The notes below the pieces were generated by a model. It had not been told where the DNA came from, searched no databases, and saw only the letters and a list, made by a program, of their open reading frames with translations. A program made the translations under genes and the position numbers. A stretch of DNA of 64,000 nt from Jejuia sp047345485 (lineage in GTDB: Bacteria > Bacteroidota > Bacteroidia > Flavobacteriales > Flavobacteriaceae), in contig NZ_JBLFEN010000003.1 in NCBI RefSeq assembly GCF_047345485.1, positions 248,001 to 312,000 on the forward strand, written 5' to 3'. This document shows, piece after piece, positions 1 to 11,000 of the stretch. How positions within the stretch are numbered: position 1 is the stretch's first letter; every line of letters begins with the position of its first letter.

Positions 1-1
1 G

Positions 2-3000
2 TTTGGTACCGTCAATGGTGTTTCAATTTATAATAAAAAACGAGATAATTTTACAAGATTTTTATACACTTCAAATCTAAATAAAGCAACTTCCGTAAAT
101 CATATTTATCTCGACGCTAAAAAGCATATTTGGCTGTCTACCAATAATGGTATTATAAAAATTGAAAGAACCAAACAAGGTAAGTTTACTACAGATACAT
201 TTAAGCTAAATAATACTGAAAGTAGTAATTTCTTTGTTAATAATGTAATAGAGATAAGTCCTGATATACTCGGAGTAGCCACTAAATTTAATGGTTATCT
301 TTTGTTTGATAAAGTATCAGAACAATTTTATGATTCAAAACATACGGAAATACCTAAAACATTAGATGTAAAAGATTTAGAAAAAGACGATTTTGGTAAT
401 TTATGGCTAGCTACGACAAATGGCGTATTTATCATAACACCGTCTCAAGAGGTTATTACTTTACAAGAAAATAGAGATACTAATTCAGCTATTAGTCAGA
501 ATTATCTAAAAAGTATTTACAAAGACAAAAATGGAGCTATGTGGTTAGCAACACAGAGCAAGGGTATTTGTATTTGGGATAAATCGAATCAAAATTTTGT
601 TCATTTTTATAATAATAAAATTGATAATAATATTACTAATAGCGTTGTTTCTGATGGGAATAAAACAATTTATTTTGGTACAGAAGGCGGCAGTGTGCAT
701 ACAAGAGATGAAAGATGTAAGGTAGAAGAACTATTTAAAGTTCAGAATGGCAGTAAAACGATAACATATTCCATTCAATCTATGCTTTACTTAAAACCAA
801 ATCTACTTTGGATTGGTACTTTAAATAATGGTCTTTTAGTATACGATTTGAAAACCAAGACGCAGAGAAATGATTTGATTTCTTCTGAATTAATGGCGCT
901 CACCGAAAACACAGGTGTTTTAGATATAAAAAAAGATATTCAAGGAGATATCTGGTTTGGTACTTTTGGTAAAGGGTTAATAAAGTATAATGTTGAAAAA
1001 AAAGAAGTAACCCTATTTACTAGACCTCAATTAACTACTAATATCATTAAATCAATTCATATTGATAATGACGGTAGCGTATTTACAGGAGGTATTGGAG
1101 GAGTAAACATTTTAGAACCTAGTGTGAATAACACTTATAAAATTTCTACTTTTTTTGATAAAAACTCTTTTTTAAGCTTTAACATAAAAACTATTTACAA
1201 AGATTCTAGAGGTACGGTTTGGGCAGGTACAAATACAAGAGGGCTTTATAAATTTAATGGCACAGATTTTCAAAAAGTATTTATCGCAGTTAAAAATAGA
1301 GTGTCAACAGTATATAAAATTCTAGAGGGCGAAAATGGAATGTTGTGGTTGAGCACCGATAAGGGTATTGTAAGATATAACCCAAAGCGCAATACAGCCA
1401 CAATCTATGAGCAAAAAAGTATTATGGATAGTAACGATTTTATATCTAATTCTGGAGCGAATATAGGTAGTCAGTTTTATTTTGGAGATTTAAGAGGCGT
1501 TACAACTTTTAATTCAAAAGAAATTATTGAAAATAAAAAAGTACCAAAGGTTTTATTATCAGATTTAAAAATCAAAAATGAAACCGTCGCTGTTAATGAT
1601 GACGAAGGTATTTTATCAAAAAGTTTAAATTATACCAACGTTTTAGAATTAAATTACAAGAATTCAAATTTCTCCATTAGTTATGCATTGCCAGACTATA
1701 TAAACTCAAAAGGTAATAAATATGCGTACAGATTAAAAGGTTTGGATGATGAGTGGATTTATACAAAACAAACAGAAGCATTTTTTACTTTACAAACTCC
1801 GGGGACTTATACTTTTGAGGTAAAAGGTACAAATTATAACGATGTATGGAGCAAAACCCCAACAAGCTTAACAATTATAATAAATCCAGCACCATGGAAA
1901 ACATGGTGGGCGTATACCATTTATTTTCTTCTCTTTTTCAGTGCGCTATATGGTATAATTTGGATGCTACAGTCTAAAACAAGGCTTACACATAAATTAA
2001 AATTAGAGCACTTAGAGAGCAAAAGAAAAGAGGAGCTAAACCAAGCTAAACTTAGATTTTTTACAAATATTTCTCATGAATTTAGAACACCATTAACACT
2101 AATTTTAGGGCCACTACAAAATATATTAAATGACTACTCAGGATCCAACGCGATTTATAAAAAATTAAAAATTATAGATGGCAGTGCCAATCATTTATTG
2201 CGTCTTATTAATAGGCTAATGGATTTTAGAAAATTAGAAAGTAATCAATTAAAACTAGAGGCCGCAGAAGGTAATATTGTTAAGTTTTTACAAGAAATAT
2301 TTTTGTCCTTCTCTGAGTATGCTAAAAACGGAAAGTATAATTATACATTTAATACATCGCATGAGGAAATAGAGGTGTATTATGATAGATATAAGCTAGA
2401 GCGTGTGTTTTATAATTTAATATCAAACGCCTTTAAATACACTGATAAAGGAGGTGACATTAACATCAATATTTATAAAGAAGACGCCGAAGTTCTTATA
2501 GAAATTCAAGACTCGGGTGCAGGCATTCCAGAGGCATATTTAAATAAAATTTTCGATCGTTTTTTTGAAGTCCCAGGTCGTAATGAACATAAAGAAATTC
2601 ATAATAAAGGTACGGGAATAGGACTGTCTATCGCTAATAATATAGTAAATCTTCACCATGGCACAATAAGCGCTGATAATGTAAAACCGCAGGGTGCAGT
2701 TTTCAAAGTAAAGTTAAAGTTGGGTATAGCACATTTATCAGAAATCGAAATTTTAGAAAACTTTAAAATGAGTGATGATGTATCGCAATATGCTACTCAA
2801 ATTGGTGTGCCAAATCTAGAAACGCATAATAATCCAGAAGATTTTCTTTTAGAGAAAAAGAAATACACCATTTTAATTGTGGAGGATAATACCATTTTAA
2901 GGTCCTTTATCAAAGAGATATTAAAACCAAATTATAACGTTATACAAGCTCCAAATGGTAAAGTAGCATTGCAAAAAGCCGTAGAGCATTTACCAGATTT

Positions 3001-3628
3001 AATTATAAGTGATGTTATTATGCCTGAAATGGTAGGAACCGAACTCTGTGCTAAAATAAAAACAACTCTGGCAACTAGCCACATTCCTGTCATTCTACTC
3101 ACATCACGTTCCTCATTAATTTATAAGTTTGAAGGTTTAGAAAGTGGTGCGGACGATTATATTAGTAAGCCTTTTAATCTTAAAGAATTTAATCTTAAAA
3201 TTCAGAATTTATTAGAATTTAAACAACGCTTAAAAGAAAAGTTTTCATCAAATGAAAATTTTGAAGCTTTAGATGTGTCATTAACTACTTTAGATGAGAA
3301 ATTACTGGATAAGGCTATTAAAGTTGTAAAAGAGAATATATCTAATCAAGATTTTAATATTGCTCAATTTTCTGAAGAATTAGGTGTAAGTCGCTCGATG
3401 CTTTTTACAAAAATTAAGGCTTGGACCAATTCTACGCCAAATGATTTTATTCAGGAGATACGACTAAAATACGCCTCTAAATTACTGGAAATAAATAGGT
3501 TAAACATCTCTGAAATAGCTTATGAAGTAGGCTTTAAAAGACCTAAATATTTTAGCCAATGCTTCCATAAAAAATACGGTTTAACACCATCTGAGTTCGC
3601 TAAAAAATTCGCAACTAGCAGTGATTAA
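2..3628 (+). CDS. Hybrid two-component system sensor/regulator (HTCS), 5' end outside window
   Basis: The reading frame is open from the first bases of the window, so the true start lies upstream; the TTG at 302 is only an internal codon. The order of parts is: Reg_prop beta-propeller repeats with many W-L-A/S-T blades (to about 1500), a Y_Y_Y domain (about 1680-1890), one membrane segment (about 1895-1970), a HisKA box with NISHEFRTPL (His codon 2075-2077), a HATPase domain with the GTGIGLSIANNIV box, a receiver domain with Asp codon 3011-3013 in LIISDVIMP, and a C-terminal AraC-type helix-turn-helix (about 3390-3610). This is the complete HTCS layout. Such proteins sense oligosaccharides in the periplasm and activate polysaccharide utilization genes. 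It sits 112 bp before the GH2-led operon in the same direction and is the likely activator of that operon. The ligand is inferred, not seen. Confidence 0.95.
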   Translation, partial: FGTVNGVSIYNKKRDNFTRFLYTSNLNKATSVNHIYLDAKKHIWLSTNNGIIKIERTKQGKFTTDTFKLNNTESSNFFVNNVIEISPDILGVATKFNGYLLFDKVSEQFYDSKHTEIPKTLDVKDLEKDDFGNLWLATTNGVFIITPSQEVITLQENRDTNSAISQNYLKSIYKDKNGAMWLATQSKGICIWDKSNQNFVHFYNNKIDNNITNSVVSDGNKTIYFGTEGGSVHTRDERCKVEELFKVQNGSKTITYSIQSMLYLKPNLLWIGTLNNGLLVYDLKTKTQRNDLISSELMALTENTGVLDIKKDIQGDIWFGTFGKGLIKYNVEKKEVTLFTRPQLTTNIIKSIHIDNDGSVFTGGIGGVNILEPSVNNTYKISTFFDKNSFLSFNIKTIYKDSRGTVWAGTNTRGLYKFNGTDFQKVFIAVKNRVSTVYKILEGENGMLWLSTDKGIVRYNPKRNTATIYEQKSIMDSNDFISNSGANIGSQFYFGDLRGVTTFNSKEIIENKKVPKVLLSDLKIKNETVAVNDDEGILSKSLNYTNVLELNYKNSNFSISYALPDYINSKGNKYAYRLKGLDDEWIYTKQTEAFFTLQTPGTYTFEVKGTNYNDVWSKTPTSLTIIINPAPWKTWWAYTIYFLLFFSALYGIIWMLQSKTRLTHKLKLEHLESKRKEELNQAKLRFFTNISHEFRTPLTLILGPLQNILNDYSGSNAIYKKLKIIDGSANHLLRLINRLMDFRKLESNQLKLEAAEGNIVKFLQEIFLSFSEYAKNGKYNYTFNTSHEEIEVYYDRYKLERVFYNLISNAFKYTDKGGDININIYKEDAEVLIEIQDSGAGIPEAYLNKIFDRFFEVPGRNEHKEIHNKGTGIGLSIANNIVNLHHGTISADNVKPQGAVFKVKLKLGIAHLSEIEILENFKMSDDVSQYATQIGVPNLETHNNPEDFLLEKKKYTILIVEDNTILRSFIKEILKPNYNVIQAPNGKVALQKAVEHLPDLIISDVIMPEMVGTELCAKIKTTLATSHIPVILLTSRSSLIYKFEGLESGADDYISKPFNLKEFNLKIQNLLEFKQRLKEKFSSNENFEALDVSLTTLDEKLLDKAIKVVKENISNQDFNIAQFSEELGVSRSMLFTKIKAWTNSTPNDFIQEIRLKYASKLLEINRLNISEIAYEVGFKRPKYFSQCFHKKYGLTPSEFAKKFATSSD

Positions 3629-3663
3629 AAATAACAGAATTTAAATATTAAAATTTATTCTGG

Positions 3664-3710
3664 TACAGGACACAACAGGATTATATTAACTATGTTATAA
3701 GTTAAGTTTG
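3664..3710 (+). promoter_or_regulatory. Promoter with tandem ACAG operator, heading the polysaccharide operon
   Basis: TAAGTTTG at 3703-3710 is a perfect Bacteroidetes -7 element (TAnnTTTG), 30 nt before the GH2 start codon. ACAGGAC (3665) and ACAGGAT (3675) form a direct repeat with a 10-bp period. The second copy starts exactly 28 nt before the -7 element and so covers the -33 region. The same arrangement occurs before rhaEW and the permease. A direct repeat of one helical turn is compatible with an AraC-type activator such as the adjacent HTCS; which regulator binds is inference. Confidence 0.7.
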
Positions 3711-3740
3711 TTTATACACTGTTAATTACAAAACAAACTA

Positions 3741-6700
3741 ATGAAAAATGTCCTTGCTTTCTTATTTTTTATACTATGCGTTTCTTTTAGTAACGCACAA
3801 AGAACGGTAGTAAATTTAAATAATAATTGGCAATTTATTCTTGAAGATGATGCCTCTTTTTTTAAGGAAGATGTAGATGACTCTTCATGGAAAACCTTAA
3901 ACGTGCCTCACGATTGGTCGTTCGAAAAAGGCGTTCGAAAAGGCGGCGACCAAGGACAAGGTGGTGGTTATCACGATGGTGGTATTGGTTGGTATCGCAA
4001 ACAATTCAATGTGAAAAAAGAAAGTCTTTCTAAAATCACATACATCAATTTTGATGGTGTGTATATGAATAGTGAGGTTTGGGTTAATGGCAATTACTTA
4101 GGAAAACGCCCTTATGGCTATATCAGTTTTCGATACGATATTTCAAAACACTTAAAAGATGGCATAAACACCATTGCGGTTAGAGTTGATAATAGTTTAG
4201 AACCTTCTGCACGTTGGTATCACCCTTGCGGCATTTATGCAGCGGTTAAGTTGATTGAAGTAAACCCAGTTCATTTTAAACCTAATACCATTTTTATAAC
4301 GACGCCTTCAATAGAAAAGCAAAAGGCTATTGTAAATATTGATGCTGAAGTTTCTGAAACTCAAAAAGGTTTAGAATATGAAGTAAAACTATTCTCCCCA
4401 ACAGGAAAACAGCTCAATAAAAGTTGCGAAAAACTAAAATCAAATACACTATCAGTTCAGTTAGAAGTTAAAAATCCAGAATTGTGGAGTCCAGAAACAC
4501 CAGTTTTATACAAAGCAGTCACTAAAATTCTAGATGGTAAAAACGTTATAGATGAAATAGAAACCAATTTCGGTTTTAAAATGGTAGAATGGAAAACCGA
4601 AACAGGCTTTTGGTTAAATGGCGAAAACGTAAAATTAAAAGGCACTTGCGAACATTGGGAAGGTGGTCCTGTAGGTGGTGCATGGACAAAACCTATGCTA
4701 CGCTGGAAATTGCAATCTTTAAAAGATATGGGCATTAATGCCATTCGTCCTTCTCATAACCCAACACCACCTATGTTTTATGATATTTGTGATGAAATTG
4801 GGTTGCTAGTTATGGATGAAATTTTTGATGGCTGGCATAAAAAAGCACCACAAGATTATGGCAAACAAGCTTTTGATGAATGGTGGCAACGCGATGTAAA
4901 AGAATGGATTACTCGAGACCGCAACCACGCCAGTATTTTTGTGTGGAGTTTAGGAAACGAAACGCATAGTGATGTAGCTCCTGATATGGTGAAATTTGGT
5001 AAAAGTTTAGACCCAACTCGATTATTTACATCCGGTGCAGGAAACCCTGAGGATATGGATATTCAGGGCGTTAATGGCGGTTCTGAGACAAAATCGTTTA
5101 TTGAAAGTAAAACCTTTGATAAACCCTTTATTTCTACCGAAGCACCACATACATGGCAAACACGAGGCTATTATAGAACCCATACTTGGTGGCGAGATAA
5201 TGAATTACCAGGAACTTACGACTTACCCAATTTAACCGAAAAAGAAATCTTTTTTTATGAAGGTATAAACCCAAAAGATTGGAGAAACAGAAAGCAACGT
5301 TTTAATTCATCTTATGATAATGCAACGGTACGTGTTTCTGCAAGAAAATATTGGGAAGTGATGCGAGATACGCCATGGCATAGTGGGCATTTCCGTTGGA
5401 CGGGTTTCGATTATTATGGAGAAGCTGGTTTGGTACACGGTGGCTTACCATTCAATTTATTTATGGGCGGCGCATTAGATGTTGCTGGTTTTAAAAAGGA
5501 CTTATTCTATTTTTATAAAAGTCAGTGGACAAAAGAACCTATGGTTCATATTCTGCCACACTGGACACACCCTAGAATGAAAAAAGGAACGGTTATTCCA
5601 GTTTGGGTATATTCAAATGCTGATGAAGTAGAGTTGTTTTTAAACGGAAAATCTCTTGGAAAAGACAAACCAGGAACCGTTTGGAATGAGATGCAATGCG
5701 AATGGATGGTTCCATATGAAACAGGTACTATTGAGGCTGTAGCTTATATTGATGGCAAAGAAGTAAAACGCACTTCGTTTAGTACAAGCAAGCAACCCTC
5801 TAAATTGAAAACAACAATAGATAAGTTAGATGCTGAAGGAGGATTTGAAGCGAGTTATATTATCACATCTGAAAGTCTAGATGAAAATGACAATCTCTAT
5901 CCTTACGGAGAAAATAAAATCTACTACAATATTCAAGGTGATTTAAATAAGGTTTCTATGGAAAATGGAAATCCTATAGACCCGACAAGTAGAACAAAAT
6001 CAGACTTTAGAGCTTTATTTTTCGGAAAGTCACGTCTGTTTTTGAGACAACAACCTAATGCTAAAAAAGCGTCAGTTATCACAGGCGGAATTCTAGGGGA
6101 TAAAGCATTATATCTCTCAAATACGATTTCAATTTCAGCAGAAGATATTTCAATTCTAGGAGATTCAAAACCTTCTAATTTAGAAATTCGTTACACTACA
6201 AATGGAGATGATCCTGAAACCAAAGGATTATCATATAACGCGCCTTTTCAAATTTCAAATGGTACAACTGTAAAAGCGATTGTCAAGAAAAATGGAAGTG
6301 TAGTTTTAACCATGGAAGAAACGTTTGGTAAAAACGAAGGCTTGTTTTGGGGTAATGAACACTCTGCAGATATGTGGATTGGTAGGGGCGTAAATATTTC
6401 TGCCGAAGATGGTATTCTTGAAGGAGCAGCAAAAGCCGATAAAAACGCGCGTCGTTATAAAGGCACTGGTTTTGTGCGATTTGATGGTGAAGAAGGCGCC
6501 ATAACATGGTATCAAGAAAATGACGGCGAACCAGGTGATTACAGTATCCGCTTTAGATACATGCACAATAATAAAGGGAAATTACACCCAATGAAACTGT
6601 ATGTAAATGATGAATACGTTAGAACCTTGGATTTTAAAGCAACAGGAGGTTGGGAAAAAGAATGGAAGTTTGTGCCAACCATTATAGTATTGCAATCTGG

Positions 6701-6770
6701 AGCCAATAATATAAAACTAGAAACCACTGGTGAAAGTGGTCCATTTATAGACGAGTTGTTTGTGGATTAA
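3741..6770 (+). CDS. Secreted glycoside hydrolase family 2 protein with DUF4982 and C-terminal accessory domains
   Basis: A 1009-residue protein with an Sec signal peptide (cleavage probably after SNA-Q, near residue 20). It has a GH2 sugar-binding domain, an immunoglobulin-like domain and a TIM barrel. Glu407 in WSLGNETHSD is the acid/base, and Glu467 in ISTEAPHTW is the likely nucleophile. A DUF4982-type domain (about 625-690), a chitobiase/hexosaminidase C-terminal-like module (about 790-855) and a carbohydrate-binding-like end follow. GH2 enzymes are beta-galactosidases, beta-glucuronidases, beta-mannosidases and relatives. In a putative ulvan locus the target could be a beta-linked uronic acid or xylose side group, but sequence reading cannot fix this. 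It is the first gene of the operon, directly behind the ACAG-repeat promoter. Confidence 0.92.
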   Translation: MKNVLAFLFFILCVSFSNAQRTVVNLNNNWQFILEDDASFFKEDVDDSSWKTLNVPHDWSFEKGVRKGGDQGQGGGYHDGGIGWYRKQFNVKKESLSKITYINFDGVYMNSEVWVNGNYLGKRPYGYISFRYDISKHLKDGINTIAVRVDNSLEPSARWYHPCGIYAAVKLIEVNPVHFKPNTIFITTPSIEKQKAIVNIDAEVSETQKGLEYEVKLFSPTGKQLNKSCEKLKSNTLSVQLEVKNPELWSPETPVLYKAVTKILDGKNVIDEIETNFGFKMVEWKTETGFWLNGENVKLKGTCEHWEGGPVGGAWTKPMLRWKLQSLKDMGINAIRPSHNPTPPMFYDICDEIGLLVMDEIFDGWHKKAPQDYGKQAFDEWWQRDVKEWITRDRNHASIFVWSLGNETHSDVAPDMVKFGKSLDPTRLFTSGAGNPEDMDIQGVNGGSETKSFIESKTFDKPFISTEAPHTWQTRGYYRTHTWWRDNELPGTYDLPNLTEKEIFFYEGINPKDWRNRKQRFNSSYDNATVRVSARKYWEVMRDTPWHSGHFRWTGFDYYGEAGLVHGGLPFNLFMGGALDVAGFKKDLFYFYKSQWTKEPMVHILPHWTHPRMKKGTVIPVWVYSNADEVELFLNGKSLGKDKPGTVWNEMQCEWMVPYETGTIEAVAYIDGKEVKRTSFSTSKQPSKLKTTIDKLDAEGGFEASYIITSESLDENDNLYPYGENKIYYNIQGDLNKVSMENGNPIDPTSRTKSDFRALFFGKSRLFLRQQPNAKKASVITGGILGDKALYLSNTISISAEDISILGDSKPSNLEIRYTTNGDDPETKGLSYNAPFQISNGTTVKAIVKKNGSVVLTMEETFGKNEGLFWGNEHSADMWIGRGVNISAEDGILEGAAKADKNARRYKGTGFVRFDGEEGAITWYQENDGEPGDYSIRFRYMHNNKGKLHPMKLYVNDEYVRTLDFKATGGWEKEWKFVPTIIVLQSGANNIKLETTGESGPFIDELFVD

Positions 6771-6780
6771 AACTAAAAGT

Positions 6781-6867
6781 ATGATGACCGTTATTTACAT
6801 AGTTGGGGCTTTACTCGTGTTTAATGTGTTGTTATTCAAGTTTAGTTGTAATGACGATACTAAATAA
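6781..6867 (+). CDS. Small single-pass membrane ORF (28 aa) between GH2 and lyase-like gene
   Basis: An ATG ten bases after the GH2 stop opens a 28-codon frame starting MMTVIYIVGALL. It has one hydrophobic stretch (about residues 3-21) and a polar end SCNDDTK. It ends ten bases before the start of the alginate-lyase-fold gene and runs in the operon direction. I recognise no family. It may be a genuine small membrane protein or the remnant of the last helix of a lost transporter. Support is limited to position, start codon and composition. Confidence 0.4.
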   Translation: MMTVIYIVGALLVFNVLLFKFSCNDDTK

Positions 6868-6877
6868 AAATACTTAT

Positions 6878-8056
6878 ATGACAAACAAGATAACATGTTA
6901 TACAAAGCTATTTGTCATACTTTTAATAAGTATTTTTGCTCATGCTCAACGGCAAACTGAAAAGATTCAAATTATTGATTATCAGTTATTAGAGGCTCAA
7001 AAGTTACGAATTAATAATGGAGATGAAATAGCTGTTAACACTTACAATCACCTGATAAAAAAAGCAAATTCATTATTAACCATAAAAGGATTTTCTGTAG
7101 TACATAAAACGGGTTTACCTCCAAGTAAAGATAAACATGATTATATGAGTATTGGTCCTTATTGGTGGCCAAATCCAAATACGTCAGATGGATTGCCTTA
7201 TATTAGAAAAGATGGAGAAATAAACCCAGAAACTCGAAATAATTATACAGATTTTGCAGAGATAGATAACTTTTTTTCAGCGGTAAAAACTTTAAAAAAA
7301 GCTTTTTATTACAGTGATGATGTAAAATATGCCAACAAAAATTTAGAGTTAATAAATACTTGGTTTTTAAATGAAGAAACTAAAATGAATCCCAACGTCA
7401 ATTTTGGGCAATCCATACCAGGGAAAAATAGTGGAAGGTGTTTTGGAATCATTGAATTTGGAGGACTTTTAGAAGTTATAGAATTTTTAGAATTAGCCAG
7501 AGATAAAAATATCCTTGGTAATGCAATAGAAAGTGGAATGTTTACATGGTTTACCGAATATTCAAACTGGTTAAAAAACAGTGAACTAGGTAGAGAAGAA
7601 GCCACTAGGAAAAATAACCATGGCACACATTATGATGCGCAATTGCTAAGTGTTTTGGTATACTTAAATAAAATCGAAGAAGTTAAAAACTATCTTTCAA
7701 CTACAACAAAAGCTAGAATTTTCAGTCAAATAGAACCTGATGGCAGTCAGCCTTTAGAATTGGCTAGAACGAAATCTTTTTCTTATTCTGTAATGAATTT
7801 ACATGGCTTCTTAGAGCTGGCAATAATTGGACAAAAAGTAGGTGTAGATCTTTGGAATATAGCTTCTGAAGATGGTAGAAGCATAAAAAAAGGATACGAG
7901 TTTATATTACCTTATATAACCAAACAAAAAGAGTGGCAATACAAACAAATAAAAGACAGAAAGCACTCTGAAGAAAAGTTAATTTCAGATCTACGACATG
8001 CTTGTAAACAATTTAAAGACAATTCTTTTGATAAAGTACTTCAGCAACTAAACTAA
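6878..8056 (+). CDS. Secreted alginate-lyase-superfamily (PF05426-like) protein
   Basis: I place the start at the ATG at 6878, because the following residues form a clean signal peptide (MTNKITCYTKLFVILLISIF then AHAQ). The frame extends upstream to a TTG at 6803, but that part overlaps the small ORF and breaks the signal peptide. The 392-residue mature-like protein has the (alpha/alpha) toroid family signatures IGPYWWPNP, KNNHGTHYD and LELARTKSFSYSVMNL. Asn247-His248 and Tyr303 fall 55 residues apart, close to the His-Tyr catalytic spacing of PL5 alginate lyase. Related folds include PL5 (alginate) and PL38 (glucuronan). Given its rhamnosidase and sulfatase neighbours, a glucuronate-cleaving lyase role on ulvan or oligo-ulvan is more likely than alginate. 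The exact substrate is unknown. Confidence 0.85.
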   Translation: MTNKITCYTKLFVILLISIFAHAQRQTEKIQIIDYQLLEAQKLRINNGDEIAVNTYNHLIKKANSLLTIKGFSVVHKTGLPPSKDKHDYMSIGPYWWPNPNTSDGLPYIRKDGEINPETRNNYTDFAEIDNFFSAVKTLKKAFYYSDDVKYANKNLELINTWFLNEETKMNPNVNFGQSIPGKNSGRCFGIIEFGGLLEVIEFLELARDKNILGNAIESGMFTWFTEYSNWLKNSELGREEATRKNNHGTHYDAQLLSVLVYLNKIEEVKNYLSTTTKARIFSQIEPDGSQPLELARTKSFSYSVMNLHGFLELAIIGQKVGVDLWNIASEDGRSIKKGYEFILPYITKQKEWQYKQIKDRKHSEEKLISDLRHACKQFKDNSFDKVLQQLN

Positions 8057-8060
8057 AAAA

Positions 8061-11000
8061 ATGAAAAATATAATTTTATTATTCTTCTGTTTAACTTTGA
8101 TTTTAGCATCTTGTAAAAATAAAAATAGTGAACAACATCTTTCGAAAGAAACGATAACGCTAGAAGAAGGTTTTAAAAATCCACCTTTAGCATCTAAACC
8201 CAGAACATGGTATCATATAAACAGTGGAAATGCGTCTAAAGAAGGGTTTACCAAAGATTTAAAAGCCATAAAAGAAGCTGGTATTGGTGGTGTTTTAGTG
8301 TTTAATGTGTCTATGGGTTTACCTGAAGGGGATGTGGCCTATAATTCTCAAGAACATCGTGATATTCTAGCGCATGGAGCTAAAGAATGTGAAAAACTCG
8401 GACTAAGTTTTGGTGTGCACAATTGTGATGGATGGACGTCTAGTGGAGGCCCTTGGGTAACTCCTGAAAATGCTATGAAAGCTGTGGTGAATAGCCAAGT
8501 AATTGTTAAAGGAGGTAAACAAGTAACTATAAAATTACCACAACCACCTGCTAGACATAATTTTTATAAAGATATTGCTGTGGTTGCGTATCCGTCGTTA
8601 GAAACTGAATTGATTGATAATAGTGTAAACCCAATTATTACCTCTTCAGATAAAGCGTTTAATCCAAAATTAGCAACAGACCATCAAACCAATACGCATG
8701 CCGATTTAAAAGCAAACCAATGGGTGCAATATGATTATGGGAAACCGCATACCATCCGCTCTATGTCTGTTTTTATTAATAAACGAAAGGGACGATTAAC
8801 GTTGTTAAAGTCAAATGACGGTGTCAATTTTACCTTGGCTCACAAACCTAACGAAGAACGCATTGGTAAAGATGAATGTTATTTTTCAGAACATTTTAAA
8901 CCCATTACTGCGCGTTATTTTAGAATAGTTACCGAATTAGATACTGGTATTTACGAAATGCAGCTTTCTGCAAATCATACTTTAGGTAATCAATTAGAAT
9001 TTACATCATACAGAAAGAATAGGCGTCGTGTTATAAATCCAGATAAAGCAACCTATATAAAAAACGATGATATTATTGTTTTAACTGATAAAATGGATGA
9101 TGACGGTGTTTTAAAAGTAAAATTACCTAAAGGAAATTGGACTATCATGCGTTTTGGTTTTACAGCTTCTGGTGCTACAAACGAACCAGCATCTGATGAA
9201 GGTACAGGACTTGAAGTTGATAAGTTTAGTAAAAAAGCTTTAAAACTGCATTACGATGCTTTTGTTGGTAAATTAGTAAAACAAGCAAAGGTTGATGCGC
9301 CAAATGCATTACAATATGTAGAAATTGATAGTTATGAAGTTGGGCCACAAAACTGGACAGATGATATGGAACAACTATTTCAAGAGCGCTTTGGATACGA
9401 TTTCACACCATTTTTATTGATGTATGCTGGCAAGTATATAGAAAATAACGATACCGTTGAAGCCGTTATTTGGGATATGAAACAATTGGTAAGCGATTTA
9501 ATGGTCACTAATTATTTCGATTATTTCACAGAATTATGTCATCAAGATGGTTTGATATCTTATATAGAGCCTTACGGTTTTGTTGGGCCTTTTAATAGTT
9601 TAGATGCCGGTAGAAGTGCCGATATACCTATGGGCGAATTTTGGTTGGGTAAACCAAACAAACATAAGCGTGCAGCAGTTTCTTCAGGGCATATTTACGG
9701 TAAAAATGTGATTTCTGCAGAAGCCTTTACTAGCACAAAACTAAATTGGGGTTTTCATCCAGCTTTAGCCAAAGAGAAGGGTGATTATGAATGGACGAAT
9801 GGTATTAATGAGTATATGTTTCATCGGTTTGCGCATCAATCTAATACGCATGTAAAACCAGGAATGAGTATGAGTTTTGTTGGCTCTCATATTGATAGAA
9901 CGCAAACTTGGTGGGACAATGCAGGTCCAGAATGGTTTCAATATTTAGCAAGAGGGTCTTATATGCTACGTCAAGGAAATCCTGTTCTTGATGTATTAGT
10001 TTTTGTGGGAGATAGAGCGCCAAGTCACGTGGTTCACGCAAACCAAATGCGACCTAAATTGCCAGCAGCTTATAAGTATGATTGTGTGAATTCAGATGTT
10101 ATTATCAATCGTTTAAAAATGCAAGATGGTAAACTAACACTACCAAACGGAATTACTTATAATGCGTTGTCTTTACAGAGACATGATATCATCAATATTG
10201 AAACGTTAAGAGGTATTCATAAGCTTTCTCAACAAGGCGCATTAATTGTAGGAACGAAACCAAATAAACTCGGAGGTTATAATATTACTGATGCTATGGA
10301 AGCTGAATTTAAAATACTTGTAGATGCTATTTGGTCTAGTAAAAAAACATATAACAATCTAGAGTGGGAAGAAATTTTTAAAGCAAACAACATTCAAAAA
10401 GATGTAATTGTTGAAGGGCAGCCCGATTTTAATTACTATCACAGACGTACTGAAAACGAGGATATTTACTTCATTTATAATCACAATCAAACGGAATCAG
10501 AACTGCTTAACTGTAGTTTTCTAGTAGATGGAAAAGTACCCGAATTTTGGAATGCAGAAACCGGTGAGATTACTAAATTAGTGGAGTATACGAGTGAAAA
10601 TGGAAGAACCAATATTGCAATTCAAATGCATCCACAAGAATCAGTTTTTGTGGTTTTTAAAGAGGAAAAAAATAAACGTCCTAAAGTTGCTTATGAAGCA
10701 TCTAACAATAAGCTACCAAAACCTTCATTTAAATTAAATGATGAAAATAATTTACAAATGCAGGCGTATAAAAATGGAAGTTATTCTGCAATAGTAAATG
10801 CTTCAGAACGATGGAAAGTTGACGTTACAGATATTCCAAATCCTGTTGAAATAAAAGGAAATTGGCAAATTGATTTTAGAGAAGAAGATTTTTATAAAGC
10901 AACAGTAAAAACGGACACCTTGTTTGATTGGACAACACACAGCACAGAGGAAATTAAATATTATTCTGGCACTGCCATTTATAAAACAATATGTACTATT

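Noticed and set aside
302..304. HTCS start at TTG 302
   Set aside because: The same frame is open from base 2 and encodes further propeller blades, so the gene begins before the window.
3664..3681. Palindromic GntR-type operator in the ACAG motif
   Set aside because: Only the rhaEW copy has a partial GTAT...ATAC symmetry; across the three sites the conserved feature is the direct repeat and its spacing, not an inversion.
6803..6877. N-terminal extension of the alginate-lyase-fold gene from TTG 6803
   Set aside because: It overlaps the 28-codon ORF, gives no signal peptide at the N-terminus, and a standard signal peptide starts at 6878.
6878..8056. Alginate utilization locus
   Set aside because: Only one alginate-lyase-fold gene is present; the rhamnosidases, sulfatases, PL25-like lyase and rhamnose pathway fit ulvan and not alginate, and no KDG/DEH genes are seen.
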